From positions 18,075,001-18,139,000 of the forward strand of contig NC_053190.1 in assembly GCF_905163445.1 (NCBI RefSeq): a DNA stretch of 64,000 bases, given 5' to 3'. Under the pieces are notes generated by a model, which saw nothing but the letters and a program-made list of their open reading frames with translations, had not been told where the DNA came from and made no database searches. A program made the translations under genes and the position numbers. The stretch comes from Pararge aegeria. Lineage: Eukaryota; Arthropoda; Insecta; Lepidoptera; Nymphalidae. Shown here one piece after another: positions 1 through 9,856 of this stretch (its first letter is position 1; the number at the start of each line of letters is the position of its first letter).

Positions 1-899
1 GCAAAAGATTATACAAGCGTACTACTGCAGCAACTTCATTACTAGTAACATATGCTATTAGCTAAAAGACACGAAAAGTGTAGCCATTATTTCAAAAAGT
101 AATACGGGAATCTATAAAACATCAACTTCAAGTTATTCCGTTTTGGACGACCACTTTTTTTTGTAGATAGGTGGGCGATATGCATGTGGCATATGGCCCT
201 ATCACCTATAAACAGAGCAACCCTGGCTCAGACAGGCCACGGAGGGTTTGCAGGATATCTACATTAATACAAATGCAAGGACAGTAACGCATGAGCCTGT
301 GATGACGGGGAAGAGGAGACAGTTATCCTTCTTATAACAGATTGCCCAATATTCTGGCGGCAACGTTACAATGCCGAGCACTTGACAAACTGCAAACTGA
401 TAATAACAAATAAAAATACACAACACATTATAATAGACTGCTGCACAAAAATAGTAAACAGTGCAATAGACAGAAAAATACAAATTAGTTAGTTACAAAT
501 TGTTTTAAAATTAAATAAAGTTGAAAAAATAACTATATAAGGACTCTGACTTGTGTTAGAGGAAGCGGATTCTCCAAAGAGGGAAATTAACAATAAAAAA
601 TAAAACAGAGCAACAAGGGGTATTTAAAGAGCACGGCTTACAAAGTGCCGCCCTGCGTCCATCAACCTGAGACGTACGCATTAAGCCTCTTTTGCCCAAT
701 GCCTGTAACCTCGGTTGCCTGTAACCTCGGTTGCCTGTAACCTCGGTTGCCTGTAACCTCGGTTACCTGTTACCTCGGTTGCCGGCAACCTCGCCCTTCA
801 GTTTGCAACACAGTATTGCAACAATGCTGTTGTTCCTCAGAAAAAAGCATTGCACTTCCTAGGACACTAAGCTTTACTAATTCTACTGTTTCGCGTTCC
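1..899. other. intron or upstream part of left CD36-like gene; no exon seen
   Basis: No exon homologous to the preceding CD36 exon (the cysteine-rich one) is visible here, so the upstream exons of the left gene lie outside the window. The stretch is AT-rich and holds a 16-bp minisatellite near its right end. Confidence 0.5.
700..794. repeat. 16-bp minisatellite, about six copies
   Basis: The unit TGCCTGTAACCTCGGT starts at 700, 716, 732 and 748, with two decayed copies at 764 and 780. It ends about 105 bp before a CD36 exon and is intronic if the gene model is right. Confidence 0.9.
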
Positions 900-901
900 A
901 G

Positions 902-1006
902 GAAGCATAACTTCAGGATGTCAATCGAGCCAGTGACCGGCATGCCACTGGCGATCTCCGCTCAGCTGCAGGCGAACGCACTCGTCAGGCATATACCTGG
1001 CATAAG
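902..1006 (+). CDS. CD36-family scavenger receptor, third-last exon (left gene, partial)
   Basis: The exon starts after a TTCCAG acceptor in phase 2 and ends at a GT donor (1007) in phase 2. It encodes 34 full codons with the family's ectodomain motif EPVTGMPLAISAQLQ followed by NALVRH. In CD36 proteins this stretch leads from the ectodomain barrel towards the C-terminal membrane segment. Its length of 105 nt equals that of the homologous exon at 16468-16572 in the opposite-strand gene. The gene's start is outside the window. Confidence 0.9.
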
Positions 1007-1080
1007 GTACCTTTACTCTATATGGACTAAGGTATAGTTTAGCAGAATGGACTCAACCCACAAAATATGCAAGAAAGTGT

Positions 1081-1141
1081 TATTCGATTCAAACTATGTC
1101 GTCGAGGGTGCGGCCCTCGACGACATAGTTTGAATCGAATA
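1081..1141. repeat. perfect 28-bp inverted repeat with 5-nt loop
   Basis: The arms 1081-1108 and 1114-1141 are exact reverse complements around TGCGG. The structure is in the intron between two CD36 exons. It could be a tiny fold-back element or simply a local inversion; no target duplication is evident. Confidence 0.9.
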
Positions 1142-1205
1142 GGCCGCGAGGGTAAGATAAGCCACGATTATGGATTCAGTAAAGGGAAATAATACCTGAT
1201 TGCAG

Positions 1206-1353
1206 CCTGAATAACCAGCTTCCGGATCCGGACACTCTGCTGCCAATGTTCTGGTTCCGCGAAGACATCGAGGTGGACGGCGAGTACGTGGACTTCGCCA
1301 AGGCCGCGCTCGGTGTGCGCTTCGGGCTACCGTATGGACTCTACGCTTTTATT
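1206..1353 (+). CDS. CD36-family scavenger receptor, penultimate exon (left gene, partial)
   Basis: A TTGCAG acceptor before 1206 and a GTGAGT donor at 1354 bound 148 nt, running from phase 2 to phase 0. The translation includes the family hallmark LLPMFWFREDIEV and ends in the first residues of the C-terminal membrane segment (GLPYGLYAFI). The exon length is identical to exon 9 of the right CD36 gene (10760-10907). Confidence 0.93.
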
Positions 1354-1383
1354 GTGAGTCTTCCGTCCATTATATCTTCTAGT

Positions 1384-1670
1384 TTGACGGCCGATTGGAG
1401 CAGGGGACAGTGGCTGGGGTTCGATTCCCAGCAGGGGCACTTGGGGAATTTATAATTTCAAAATTTTCTCTGGTCTGGTCTGGCGGGAGACTTTGGCCAC
1501 CCTACCGACAAAGACGTACTGAGCGATTTAGTCTTCCGGTGCGATGTTGCATGGGAACCGATTAGGATGATGACTACCATACCCCCTAACAGACTAGCCC
1601 GCTACCATCTTAGACTGCATCATCACTTACCACCAGGTGAGGTTGCAGTCAAGAGCTAACTTGTAGAGGA
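1384..1670 (+). repeat. SINE-C, tRNA-derived, full-looking copy
   Basis: A tRNA-like head with a B-box (GGTTCGATTCCC) is followed by a body shared with reverse-oriented copies near 37640-37945, 38480-38757 and 62880-63050. It lies in the last intron of the left CD36 gene. Confidence 0.65.
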
Positions 1671-1728
1671 TAAAAAAAAACTGGGTTTATTTGAAAAAAG
1701 ATAGAAAAAAAATCTTTTTTTTTTTCAG

Positions 1729-1848
1729 ATTATAGGCATCGCGCTGATCGTGAGCGGAGTGTACAAAATCCGTAGATTCGCGATGCCGCAAATGAAGGAG
1801 ACTGACAATGATGTGTCAAAGAAGTTTCTAAGCGACCATGCCAGATAA
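1729..1848 (+). CDS. CD36-family scavenger receptor, last exon (left gene)
   Basis: After a poly-T tract and TTCAG acceptor, 39 codons and a TAA finish the gene. They encode the second half of the C-terminal membrane helix (IIGIALIVSGVYKI) and a short, basic-then-acidic cytoplasmic tail. The family has both termini in the cytoplasm, with a large glycosylated, lipid-binding ectodomain between them. The tail differs fully from that of the right gene, so the two paralogues are old. Confidence 0.9.
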   Translation: MIGIALIVSGVYKIRRFAMPQMKETDNDVSKKFLSDHAR

Positions 1849-2381
1849 TGCTGAATTATCATCAGAAATAACGAACGATTAGTTCCTAGTAGTGCCAGTG
1901 TTTGAAAGTGTTTAAGACATTAAAACGTTATGCACGTTTTTAACTAACTTTGGAATCGCAATTTGGGCGATTCTGATGTCTATCGCACATCCAAACGTTT
2001 GAGTTTGTGGTAGTGAACGATATCTATAGCAAACAACTTTATTTAATTTTAAAACCTTTCACCAACTCTTAGGTTACTATTGGTCAAGTGCCTGGGAATC
2101 TTAGATTAGGCGTTACTTATTTATGCATTGCCTCGACGTCAGTTAAAACAGGCATTCAATTGTTTTAGGAATCAATTACCAAAATGGTGAATTGTTGGAT
2201 GTAAGCCGGCGTTGCTCTGTTAAATTCCATGATTTAAAATACGAGACGGTTTTAGGTACTTGGCAATTGTGCATTGTAAAAACAACATCTCCTCAAGATG
2301 CTCCGGTGTCGGTGCGAAACGCGGCGTGGAGTGGTGTTAGGTTAAGTAATAATTGCTCCGTCATTCATCACCATCATTAAA

Positions 2382-2570
2382 TCAACCGATTGACGTCCAC
2401 TGCTGGACATAGGTCTTTTGTGTGGGGTTCCATCCTCCACGATTCTGGGCCGCTTGTATCCAGCGGCTCCCCGGTACTCGCGTGATTTCGTCTGTCCAGC
2501 TGGTTGGGGATCTACCAACGCTGTGTTTACCGGTGCGGAGTTGCGTGGTTGGTTGGAACACCAACGTCCA
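2382..2570 (-). pseudogene. RTE-type LINE, C-terminal remnant of ORF2
   Basis: The minus-strand frame reads SPTSWTDEITRVPGSRWIQ and later YVQQWTS, the usual C-terminus of RTE-clade endonuclease/reverse transcriptase proteins, followed by a stop. Only the end is present, as expected for a 5'-truncated LINE copy. Confidence 0.75.
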
Positions 2571-2654
2571 TCAATTTCACCGTGCAGTTTTGTTATTTGC
2601 TGGGATTACATACCGATAGCAAGCTATATGTTCATTGTAGTGTAGTTTTAGTTT

Positions 2655-2770
2655 CTATTTCAAATTCAAATTCAAAATTTCTTTATTCATGTAGGCCTAT
2701 CACAGGCACTTATGAAGCTTTCTGTTTAAATTTTATTATTATAAATTTACATATCTTTTAATAATGCTGG
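2655..2770 (-). repeat. LINE 3' tail fragment
   Basis: This matches by eye the left end of the copy at 16812-17225 (TTCTTTATTCATGTAGGCCT against TTCTTTACTCATGTAGACCT). It is a short reverse-oriented piece only. Confidence 0.6.
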
Positions 2771-3847
2771 TATAAAATTGAGTTATCGTACATACTAACC
2801 AGTGCATGCTGTGACTACCTATAAGTTAAATTATGTGTCATTTGTAACCAAAGGCTAGCTTTATTCATAACTATAATACATGTAATTTTGTTGGTAGTCC
2901 TAATAAAAATAAATAAATAAATTGTAAAATTGAAAAAAAACCACACACATTAAGTGCCAAAAATTGGGTCAAAAATTTACTTCTTTGATTCTATTAGTGG
3001 CAATGCAAAAAAAAATCCATGATAATTTACTATCTACATTACTAGGATTGTCGTTGGCAGGCTTGGACACCGTGGTAAACGTTTTTATAACTAGGTGTTA
3101 AGCATAATTACTCGGATCTTAGTACTTAAAATTACGGAGGAAATGCAAATTCGTACATCCATTTAGTTACCATACGACACTAACAACTCATCCTATATTA
3201 ATTAACTTTAAAATAGTTTAAGCAAGGCAATAGATTTAATGTTTACAAAGTCTGATAGAAGTTACGAATAGAATAAATTTTGTATGTGTTTCGTTTTATT
3301 TTTTTACCTTCTAACTGTTGTCCGCGATTTCGTTTATTTCGGATTTTAAAAACTCCCGACGAAAATCTTTTTTTTCGGCATAAAATGTTAGCTATGACCG
3401 TTTCCTTCAATACATGTTCTATGCTTAATTTCAAGTTAATTAAGCGGTCAAGGAATAGCACATAGTTAACAAATGCTATTTTACAAATCCCGAGGTGAAT
3501 TTTACTTGCATCCATGCCTTATCATAGTCTTGAGGCCTTGTCAGGGAGTAGCAATAAGAAGCAGTTTGACCCTTATATTATTACAATTACACGATTTATG
3601 TCTTAGAAATATACATATGTCAGGATAATTAGTCACTTTTAAAGATCGTCAAGTTAATAAATCTGTAATAATGTTAAATTGTTTAGCCAGCCCATTGTTT
3701 AGTCATTAAATTATGTTAAAATTACTGAGATATGTCATATCATAACATGATATTAGTGTATATTTATTATTTATTTAGACCTTCTCCGGGATAAACGATA
3801 TACTATGCTCATCTATGGGCTCATGTATGCAAGCTACACGTTTGAAA
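2771..3847. other. AT-rich intergenic stretch, nothing recognised
   Basis: I see no splice-bounded exon, no repeat family known from elsewhere in the window, and only short chance frames. Confidence 0.5.
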
Positions 3848-4104
3848 CCGATTGGCGCAGTGGACAGCGACCCTGCTTACTGAGTCCAAGGCCGTGGGTT
3901 CGATTCCCACAACTGGAAAATGTTTGTGTGATGAACTTGAATGTTTTTCAGTGAATTTGATTGTTTATCTGCATTTTATAAGTATTTATGTATATGTTTC
4001 ATAAAAATATTCATCAGTTATCTCAGTACCCATAACACAAGCTACGCGTACTTTGGGGCTAGATGGCGATGTGTGTATTGTCGTAGTATATTTATTCATT
4101 TATT
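3848..4104 (+). repeat. SINE-A, tRNA-derived, full length
   Basis: The tRNA-like head (GATTGGCGCAGT...GGTTCGATTCCCAC) is followed by the body with GGGGCTAGATGGCGATGTGT and a tail ending GTAGTATATTTATT. This is the commonest repeat of the window, with at least twelve copies. Confidence 0.85.
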
Positions 4105-4872
4105 ATTTTTGTTTACCAACTTGCATCACTTGTCAAAAATGACATATTTTGCGCCCACTTGTAACGCCAAATGTGACATTCGAGTGTCTCTTGAACAGTC
4201 AGTTCAAGGTTTGTCAGTAATACAAATTTTAGTTCCTCGGACACTCTTTACAGCTTCATAACTAACAGCGTCAAAATAGCGTCAATTAAAACTGTCTGTC
4301 ATGTGGTAAAAATCCTCAATTCCGTCCTGTTATACAATTAGTTCAATCGATCTAGCAACCTGAAAAAAATATTGCCGTCGAAGCCACGAAGTTCACTAGA
4401 CACCTAGCCTAGAAATAAAAATGCACAAGTAAATATAAAAAAATATGTTTTATTACAATAAAGGTATAACAACAACGTGTATTTGCATCAAATACATTTT
4501 ATAAAAAGTAAATAATATTTCTGTACACGTGTCAAAATCTCGCTGACTATTTAATTTTGTATACAAACGTAGTTCTGTTTAGGAATGCAAGCATCGAGAC
4601 CTTACAACTAAATAGTACTAAATAATAAGTAACGATATTAGAAACTGACATAGGTTTTTTAATTTATTTATTTTTAAATCCTGCGGGATGCTGTTTTATT
4701 TACTCGGGATAAAGTATCTTAGGTCCCATATCAAGAATGCAGGCTATCTCTATCTAAAAAAAAGTCCTGAAAGACTTAGTGACGGCTTCTATCTCCAGAG
4801 ATCTAAACTTAATTGAATAAATAAGTTAACAGCAATTGTGGTTCACTTAAACCTATATAGAAGTTTATAAAA
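4105..4872. other. intergenic, nothing recognised
   Basis: AT-rich sequence between a SINE and the 140-bp tandem array. No gene or known repeat is visible. Confidence 0.5.
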
Positions 4873-5600
4873 AACATGTGGGTACAAATGGCAAGCACAG
4901 CCGTGGTACTTTATAATATCACCGGTCATATAGTGCTAACAGTAACAAACATTGTTTTAAGACATAATAAAACACGTAAAATAAACTGATTTCATGTTTA
5001 ATGTAAAAAAGAAACATGTGGGTACAAATGGCAAGCACAGCCGTGGTACTTTATAATATCACCGGTCATATAGTGCTAACAGTAACAAACATTGTTTTAA
5101 GACATAATAAAACACGTAAAATAAACTGATTTCATGTTTAATGTAAAAAAGAAACATGTGGGTACAAATGGCAAGCACAGCCGTGGTTCTTTATAATATT
5201 ACCGGTCATATAGTGCTAACAGTAACAAACATTGTTTTAAGACATAATAAAACACGTAAAATAAACTGATTTCATGTTTAATGTAAAAAAGAAACATGTG
5301 GGTACAAATGGCAGGCACAGCCGTGGTACTTTATAATATCACCGTTCATATAGTGCTAACAGTAACAAACATTGTTTTAAGACATAATAAAACACGTAAA
5401 ATAAACTGATTTCATGTTTAATGTAAAAAAGAAACATGTGGGTACAAATGGCAGGCACAGCCGTGGTACTTTATAATATCACCGTTCATATAGTGCTAAC
5501 AGTAACAAACATTGTTTTAAGACATAATAAAACACGTAACATTAACTGATTTCCTATTTTAATAGACATGAACTGATTTCATGTTTACTGTAAAAAAAAA
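4873..5600. repeat. 140-bp tandem array, about five copies
   Basis: The unit beginning AACATGTGGGTACAAATGGC starts at 4873, 5013, 5153, 5293 and 5433, an exact 140-bp period. Copies differ by a handful of substitutions. The last has an extra piece of about 25 bp before the shared end ACTGATTTCATGTTTA. It is satellite-like and lies between the two convergent CD36 genes. Confidence 0.95.
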
Positions 5601-5624
5601 TACAGTCTATTAGACTGTATTTTT
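5596..5624. repeat. perfect 14-bp palindrome
   Basis: AAAAATACAGTCTA and TAGACTGTATTTTT flank one T. It directly abuts the end of the 140-bp array and might mark an insertion or a transcription end; no function can be assigned. Confidence 0.8.
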
Positions 5625-5837
5625 CTCTCAAAGCTCAATACAAGGCTGAAAAATACTCTGTTACCTTCTCATCTGGAACTGTGGAATGGATATTCGCACT
5701 TATAGAGTTTTGATTTTCGATTAAAATATGGAAACAATTTGTAATGTTTAGATGCCGTGATATTACTTCGTCTCCTTACTTCTTATTGGTTCAATCTACC
5801 CATTATAGAATTTTAGGGTAACAAGTTTTTTTTTTTA

Positions 5838-5905
5838 AATCATCATTATCAACCCATCACTACAGGTCACGTGTCTCCTCTCAGAGTGAGAAGGGTTTTG
5901 GCCGT
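5838..5905 (-). repeat. SINE-B fragment
   Basis: The 3' part of SINE-B in reverse (ATCAACCCATCACTACAGG..., AGAGTGAGAAGGGTTTTGGC) is present. The following piece with CTGCCTACCCTAAAATTGAT recurs near 7745-7825. Confidence 0.6.
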
Positions 5906-6110
5906 AGCAGTGGTGTGCACTTCATACATGCGTAAAAGCACTGCCTACCCTAAAATTGATATATAACTCGTATAGGAGGAGGATTTTTGCCATTTTATGC
6001 TATCTTTCTGCCGTAAGCACACCCTGGTAAGTAAACCAAGTGCACGCCACTGGGGCGGCCCAGTGTTACGGCCCGGGACTACGGAATCCTATTAACTCGC
6101 GCCATCAAAA

Positions 6111-6149
6111 GCTATCTCTTTCGCTCATATATTGTGCGAAAGAGATAGC
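6111..6149. repeat. 14-bp hairpin GCTATCTCTTTCGC / GCGAAAGAGATAGC
   Basis: The arms at 6111-6124 and 6136-6149 are exact. A weaker echo of the same words follows at 6176-6212 (CCTCTTTCGCA...TGTGCGAATGAAACAGC). It looks like the core of a small non-autonomous element. Confidence 0.75.
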
Positions 6150-6369
6150 ACTACTTTTAATGGCTATGTAGTTCTACCTCTTTCGCACAGTATATGTGCG
6201 AATGAAACAGCAAGACATCCGCCGCCTATTATAACTTTAGTAGCTGTTGCCCACGCTTTTCGCCAGCTTTTATAACGGTCACACATATCCCGTGTGAACA
6301 GTTTGTATTCCTGGAATAAAAAGTACTCTGCTTCCTTTCAACTAATTCTATGACAAAAATCAAGAAGAT

Positions 6370-6790
6370 CGGTCGCTTAGTTAGAATGAAAGATTTGCAA
6401 AAAAACAGACACGTTCATAGAATTAAGAACGTACAGAAACCGTGTAAAAGACTTATATTGTAGAAATAGTGACCACTTTAGTAGTGTGTCTCGAATGGCG
6501 GTTAGACACTTCATTCCATTTAGCAGTTGACAGTAATTATTTTACCTTTAATGTTCGTTTACCATAAAATGGGTAAATGGGAAAAAGTTTGTGAGCTAGC
6601 AACATTCCGCGGGTGTGTAGTGAGACGTGCGCGGAGCGTTTTCACTGTTTTTGGACACAATTAATGAATACACTTTTATTGTACACCACACACAGAAAAT
6701 TCACACAGTACAAATATAATAGAGCGTTAAAGTAGAAGGTTACTATGCACTGCATGCAATGGCTGAATGAGGATTCTGTATGTTCAAAAT
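6370..6790 (+). repeat. dispersed repeat family D1
   Basis: The words CAGTTGACAGTAATTATTTTAC, GGTAAATGGGAAAAAG and GCACTGCATGCAAT recur in the same order near 35838-36035, and in reverse near 59925-60065. The type is unknown; it is probably a DNA transposon remnant. Confidence 0.6.
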
Positions 6791-7364
6791 TCTATGTAAT
6801 AGATAAAATTCTTTAATGGCCTGGCCCGGCCATGAGCCTTACATATGGCAAGATCATTCGATTAGAATTAGCTTTGATGGTAAAGAATTTGAGCCCAAAA
6901 TATAAAACATTGAAAATAAGAACTTCTCCTGATCTTCCCATTATAAAGATATCAAAACTATCGATTTGAAAAATATAATTTGCGACAAGTTAAAAAATAA
7001 TTAACAATATTATACATTTAACATAATTTGATCGAAGCTAAAAACTAATCTACACCTAAATTTTTATGTACATCATATATATCTTGTACCATTTACTACA
7101 AACAAAATTCTATAGCACCATTTCGTAATAATTAACTTAATAACTACGTACAGGCAATCATTTGGTTCACATTGGCCTATAAATGGTAACTTAGGAATTG
7201 TCAGAACATGGTATCAAATATCAATGAATTTAAATACATTTTAAGTACATATAATCAAAGAAAAAGTTTGCCAATTATTATGGCACTGCGTAAAAAGCTA
7301 CCATTTTCTATCACTTATGACAAATTTATAGTCAATATGCTCGCTCGCTCGTTTCAATTTATTC
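6791..7364. other. intergenic, nothing recognised
   Basis: AT-rich sequence. The short frame at 7208-7408 has no features of a protein and runs into a LINE tail. Confidence 0.5.
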
Positions 7365-7620
7365 CAAGTCAAGTCAAAGTCAAAAATAACTTTATTCAAG
7401 TAACATAGGCCCATAGGTGGCACTTTTGATACGTACATAAGAATTACACGGTAGTGAGATGATGGCGATAACCACATTCGTAAACTTAAAACTAAAGCTA
7501 CGAGGGTTCCAAACCGTCCTGGTCTAAGAAGAAGCCTACTACAAACTTAGCCGGGTGTTTTTTTTGAGACATCTCCAAGATGTCAATGGGTAGTTTATTG
7601 TAGAATAAATTAAAACGAGA
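7365..7620 (-). repeat. LINE 3' fragment
   Basis: Reverse-oriented 3' end of the LINE group also seen at 16812-17225, 29560-29950 and 61930-62115 (GCTACGAGGGTTCCAAAC, CTACAAACTTAGCCG). Confidence 0.65.
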
Positions 7621-8560
7621 AACAAACATAATAAAAAGAGATTTTCTTTATATTATCACCATCACCTCCCAATAATGGTTTCAAAAATGGTTATTATATT
7701 GACGCTTCATAAGAATTATCGTGCTATTTCGTGCTATTCACAAAAGCACTGCCTACCCTATAATTGATATATACCTCGTATATGCATATCCTGGCAAGAA
7801 GCCCGGTGAACGCCACAGGATAAGTCTATATGAATGAAACGTTTTTGAACTTGAATTAGAATTTTATGTGTGTTCTTATTATATACTTATAAATTTAAAA
7901 TAAACCTACACTTATATTGTGTACATTATATGACAGGAAAGGAAAAACAGACTTTAATTTAAAATGGAACGCGTCAACTTGGAAGTATTAAAGATATAAT
8001 AAAATTAAATGCAGAGGGAATCGACTATCAAAAATAATATCTTTCTCAAATAATTATGACAGAACTTCGCTTACGAGTATGTTCATTTATTCATCAAATA
8101 AATGTTGAATGAAACTTAGTTGTAAGAGAAGTTATATCATGAACAATGTTATATCATGAGTGAAGAAAATACCCTTTATCAACCATAGACTATATTATGA
8201 TAAAATAGTTGTAATTCTATACTCAATGGCACACTGAGTATCGAAATTTTAAAAAATAAAACATTTTAATCGGTAGTTTCTCAATAAAGGGCAAACGTTC
8301 CTTTAAGTTTGACTTGCGACTATGTCTATTACAATTGCTCTTAGAAATAGGTAGTGCAACTTTGTGAAATCTTAATATTTTATCTTAATATGGACATTCA
8401 ACTTGATTGCAAATATATATTTAAAACTAAAAGTATATAAGTAAAGTATAAGTAAATCGTAATTGTAAATATTCAAAAAAATATCTTTTTGACATAACAA
8501 CAACTTAACACCCCACAAATATTATTGCATTAATTTTTTTTTTATTTCTTTTGTGAAATA
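7621..8560. other. intergenic, mostly unique AT-rich sequence
   Basis: Apart from the dispersed piece near 7745-7825, nothing is recognised. Confidence 0.45.
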
Positions 8561-8564
8561 AATA

Positions 8565-8800
8565 AACAACGTGTAACCGAATTACGAAATCATGTTGAAG
8601 GATACATAAGAATATTTTATAAGGAATCACCTTTTAGAAATATTAAATCAGAAGAAGCATATATATTTTTACTAACCGTACAAACAAATTCAAAACATTC
8701 TAAGTGTTTACTTATGACAACCCTATTGAAGATGAAAGACCGACACGAGCATAGTACCCACGCTACGCGACGCGTACTTAATAAAGTGACAGGATTCATA
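8565..8800. repeat. dispersed repeat family D2
   Basis: Shared with 10930-11160 (TTCTAAGTGTTTACTTATGA, ACGCTACGCGACG) and, in part and inverted, with 20215-20320. Clade unknown. Confidence 0.6.
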
Positions 8801-9332
8801 TGACTTTACATGATGTACTTCTAAAACCTGTGAAGTATTATTTCGGTTTTCATTTACACGTTGTATACGTGGCAAAAAGCCAATACATTCTATTGGAATT
8901 GCCCTGATGGGACGTTATGTCATTGTAAGATGTTGTTTATCATGTACACGAGTTCAAATAAATAAACGTTGCAAGAGATTTTAAGCTTCGCACCTGGAGC
9001 GACTAGTACGTGCATTGTTATTTATGTCGGCTGACGTCAAAAAAGTTAATTATTTTTACCCTTCCGTGCAAGAGAAAATACAGTAATCATAATGTTTAAA
9101 GGTCATTGACTTGGTTAGGTCATTGACCTCAAATTGCACTGCCTATTCCGATCACTGGTCATAATATGATTATACACATCTTTTAGAACCTATAAATGAC
9201 TTAGTGGTAACAACAGCTCTTCAGATATAATACCATAGAGTAACTATGATACAGAGGTCCGAAGAAGGTACACAGAGAAAGTACCGGATGAGAAAAGAAT
9301 CCGACCTCATTAGTAAGTCTTCTTATTAGTAA

Positions 9333-9590
9333 GACGGCCGAGTGGCGCAGTGGGCAGCGACCCTGCTTTCTGAGTCCAAGGTCGTGGGTTCGATTCCCAC
9401 AACTGGAAAATGTTTGTGTGATGAACATTAATGTTTTTCAGTGTCTGGGTGTATATCTGTATATTATAAGTATTTTTATATTCATAAAAAACATTCAGCA
9501 GCTATCTTAGTACCCATAACACAAGCTACGCTTACTTTGGGGCTAGATGGCGATGTGTGTATTGTCGTAGTATATTTATCATTATATTTA
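9333..9590 (+). repeat. SINE-A, full length
   Basis: tRNA-like head at 9333-9410, then the complete body and the GTAGTATATTTAT tail. It ends about 160 bp beyond the 3' end of the right CD36 coding region. Confidence 0.85.
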
Positions 9591-9748
9591 TCATTTATCA
9601 TTTATCATTCTAGCCTGTATCGTGACCCTGTCGAGACGACGTCGGCATTTACCAAGAGATCAAAGGCGTCGAAATGTTGGATCTCCACTTTATACTGTGC
9701 CAATACTGTCGTCAACTTAACTTTATAATACTAGTACCTCACACAGCG

Positions 9749-9856
9749 TCATTGTATGTCGTCCGGCTGGTTGGTCAGTATGGGCTCCTCAGGGGATCGC
9801 AAAAGCTTCCGTATTAAGATGGCTATTCCCGCTATTAGGAGCACTATCCCGATGAC
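9749..9856 (-). CDS. right CD36 gene, exon 10
   Basis: 35 codons plus TGA. It begins with the rest of the C-terminal membrane helix (VIGIVLLIAGIAILI), then a basic stop-transfer patch (RKLLR) and a short acidic tail. Acceptor ATTCAG lies directly before it. Confidence 0.92.
   Translation of the reverse strand, partial: VIGIVLLIAGIAILIRKLLRSPEEPILTNQPDDIQ

Noticed and set aside
3848..3925. tRNA gene-like sequence at SINE-A heads
   Set aside because: A B-box is present, but the cloverleaf is degraded and each is followed by the same SINE body; these are SINE promoters, not tRNA genes.
4873..5600. Possible CRISPR-like array
   Set aside because: Whole 140-bp units repeat head to tail with no unique spacers, and the DNA is eukaryotic; it is satellite-type.
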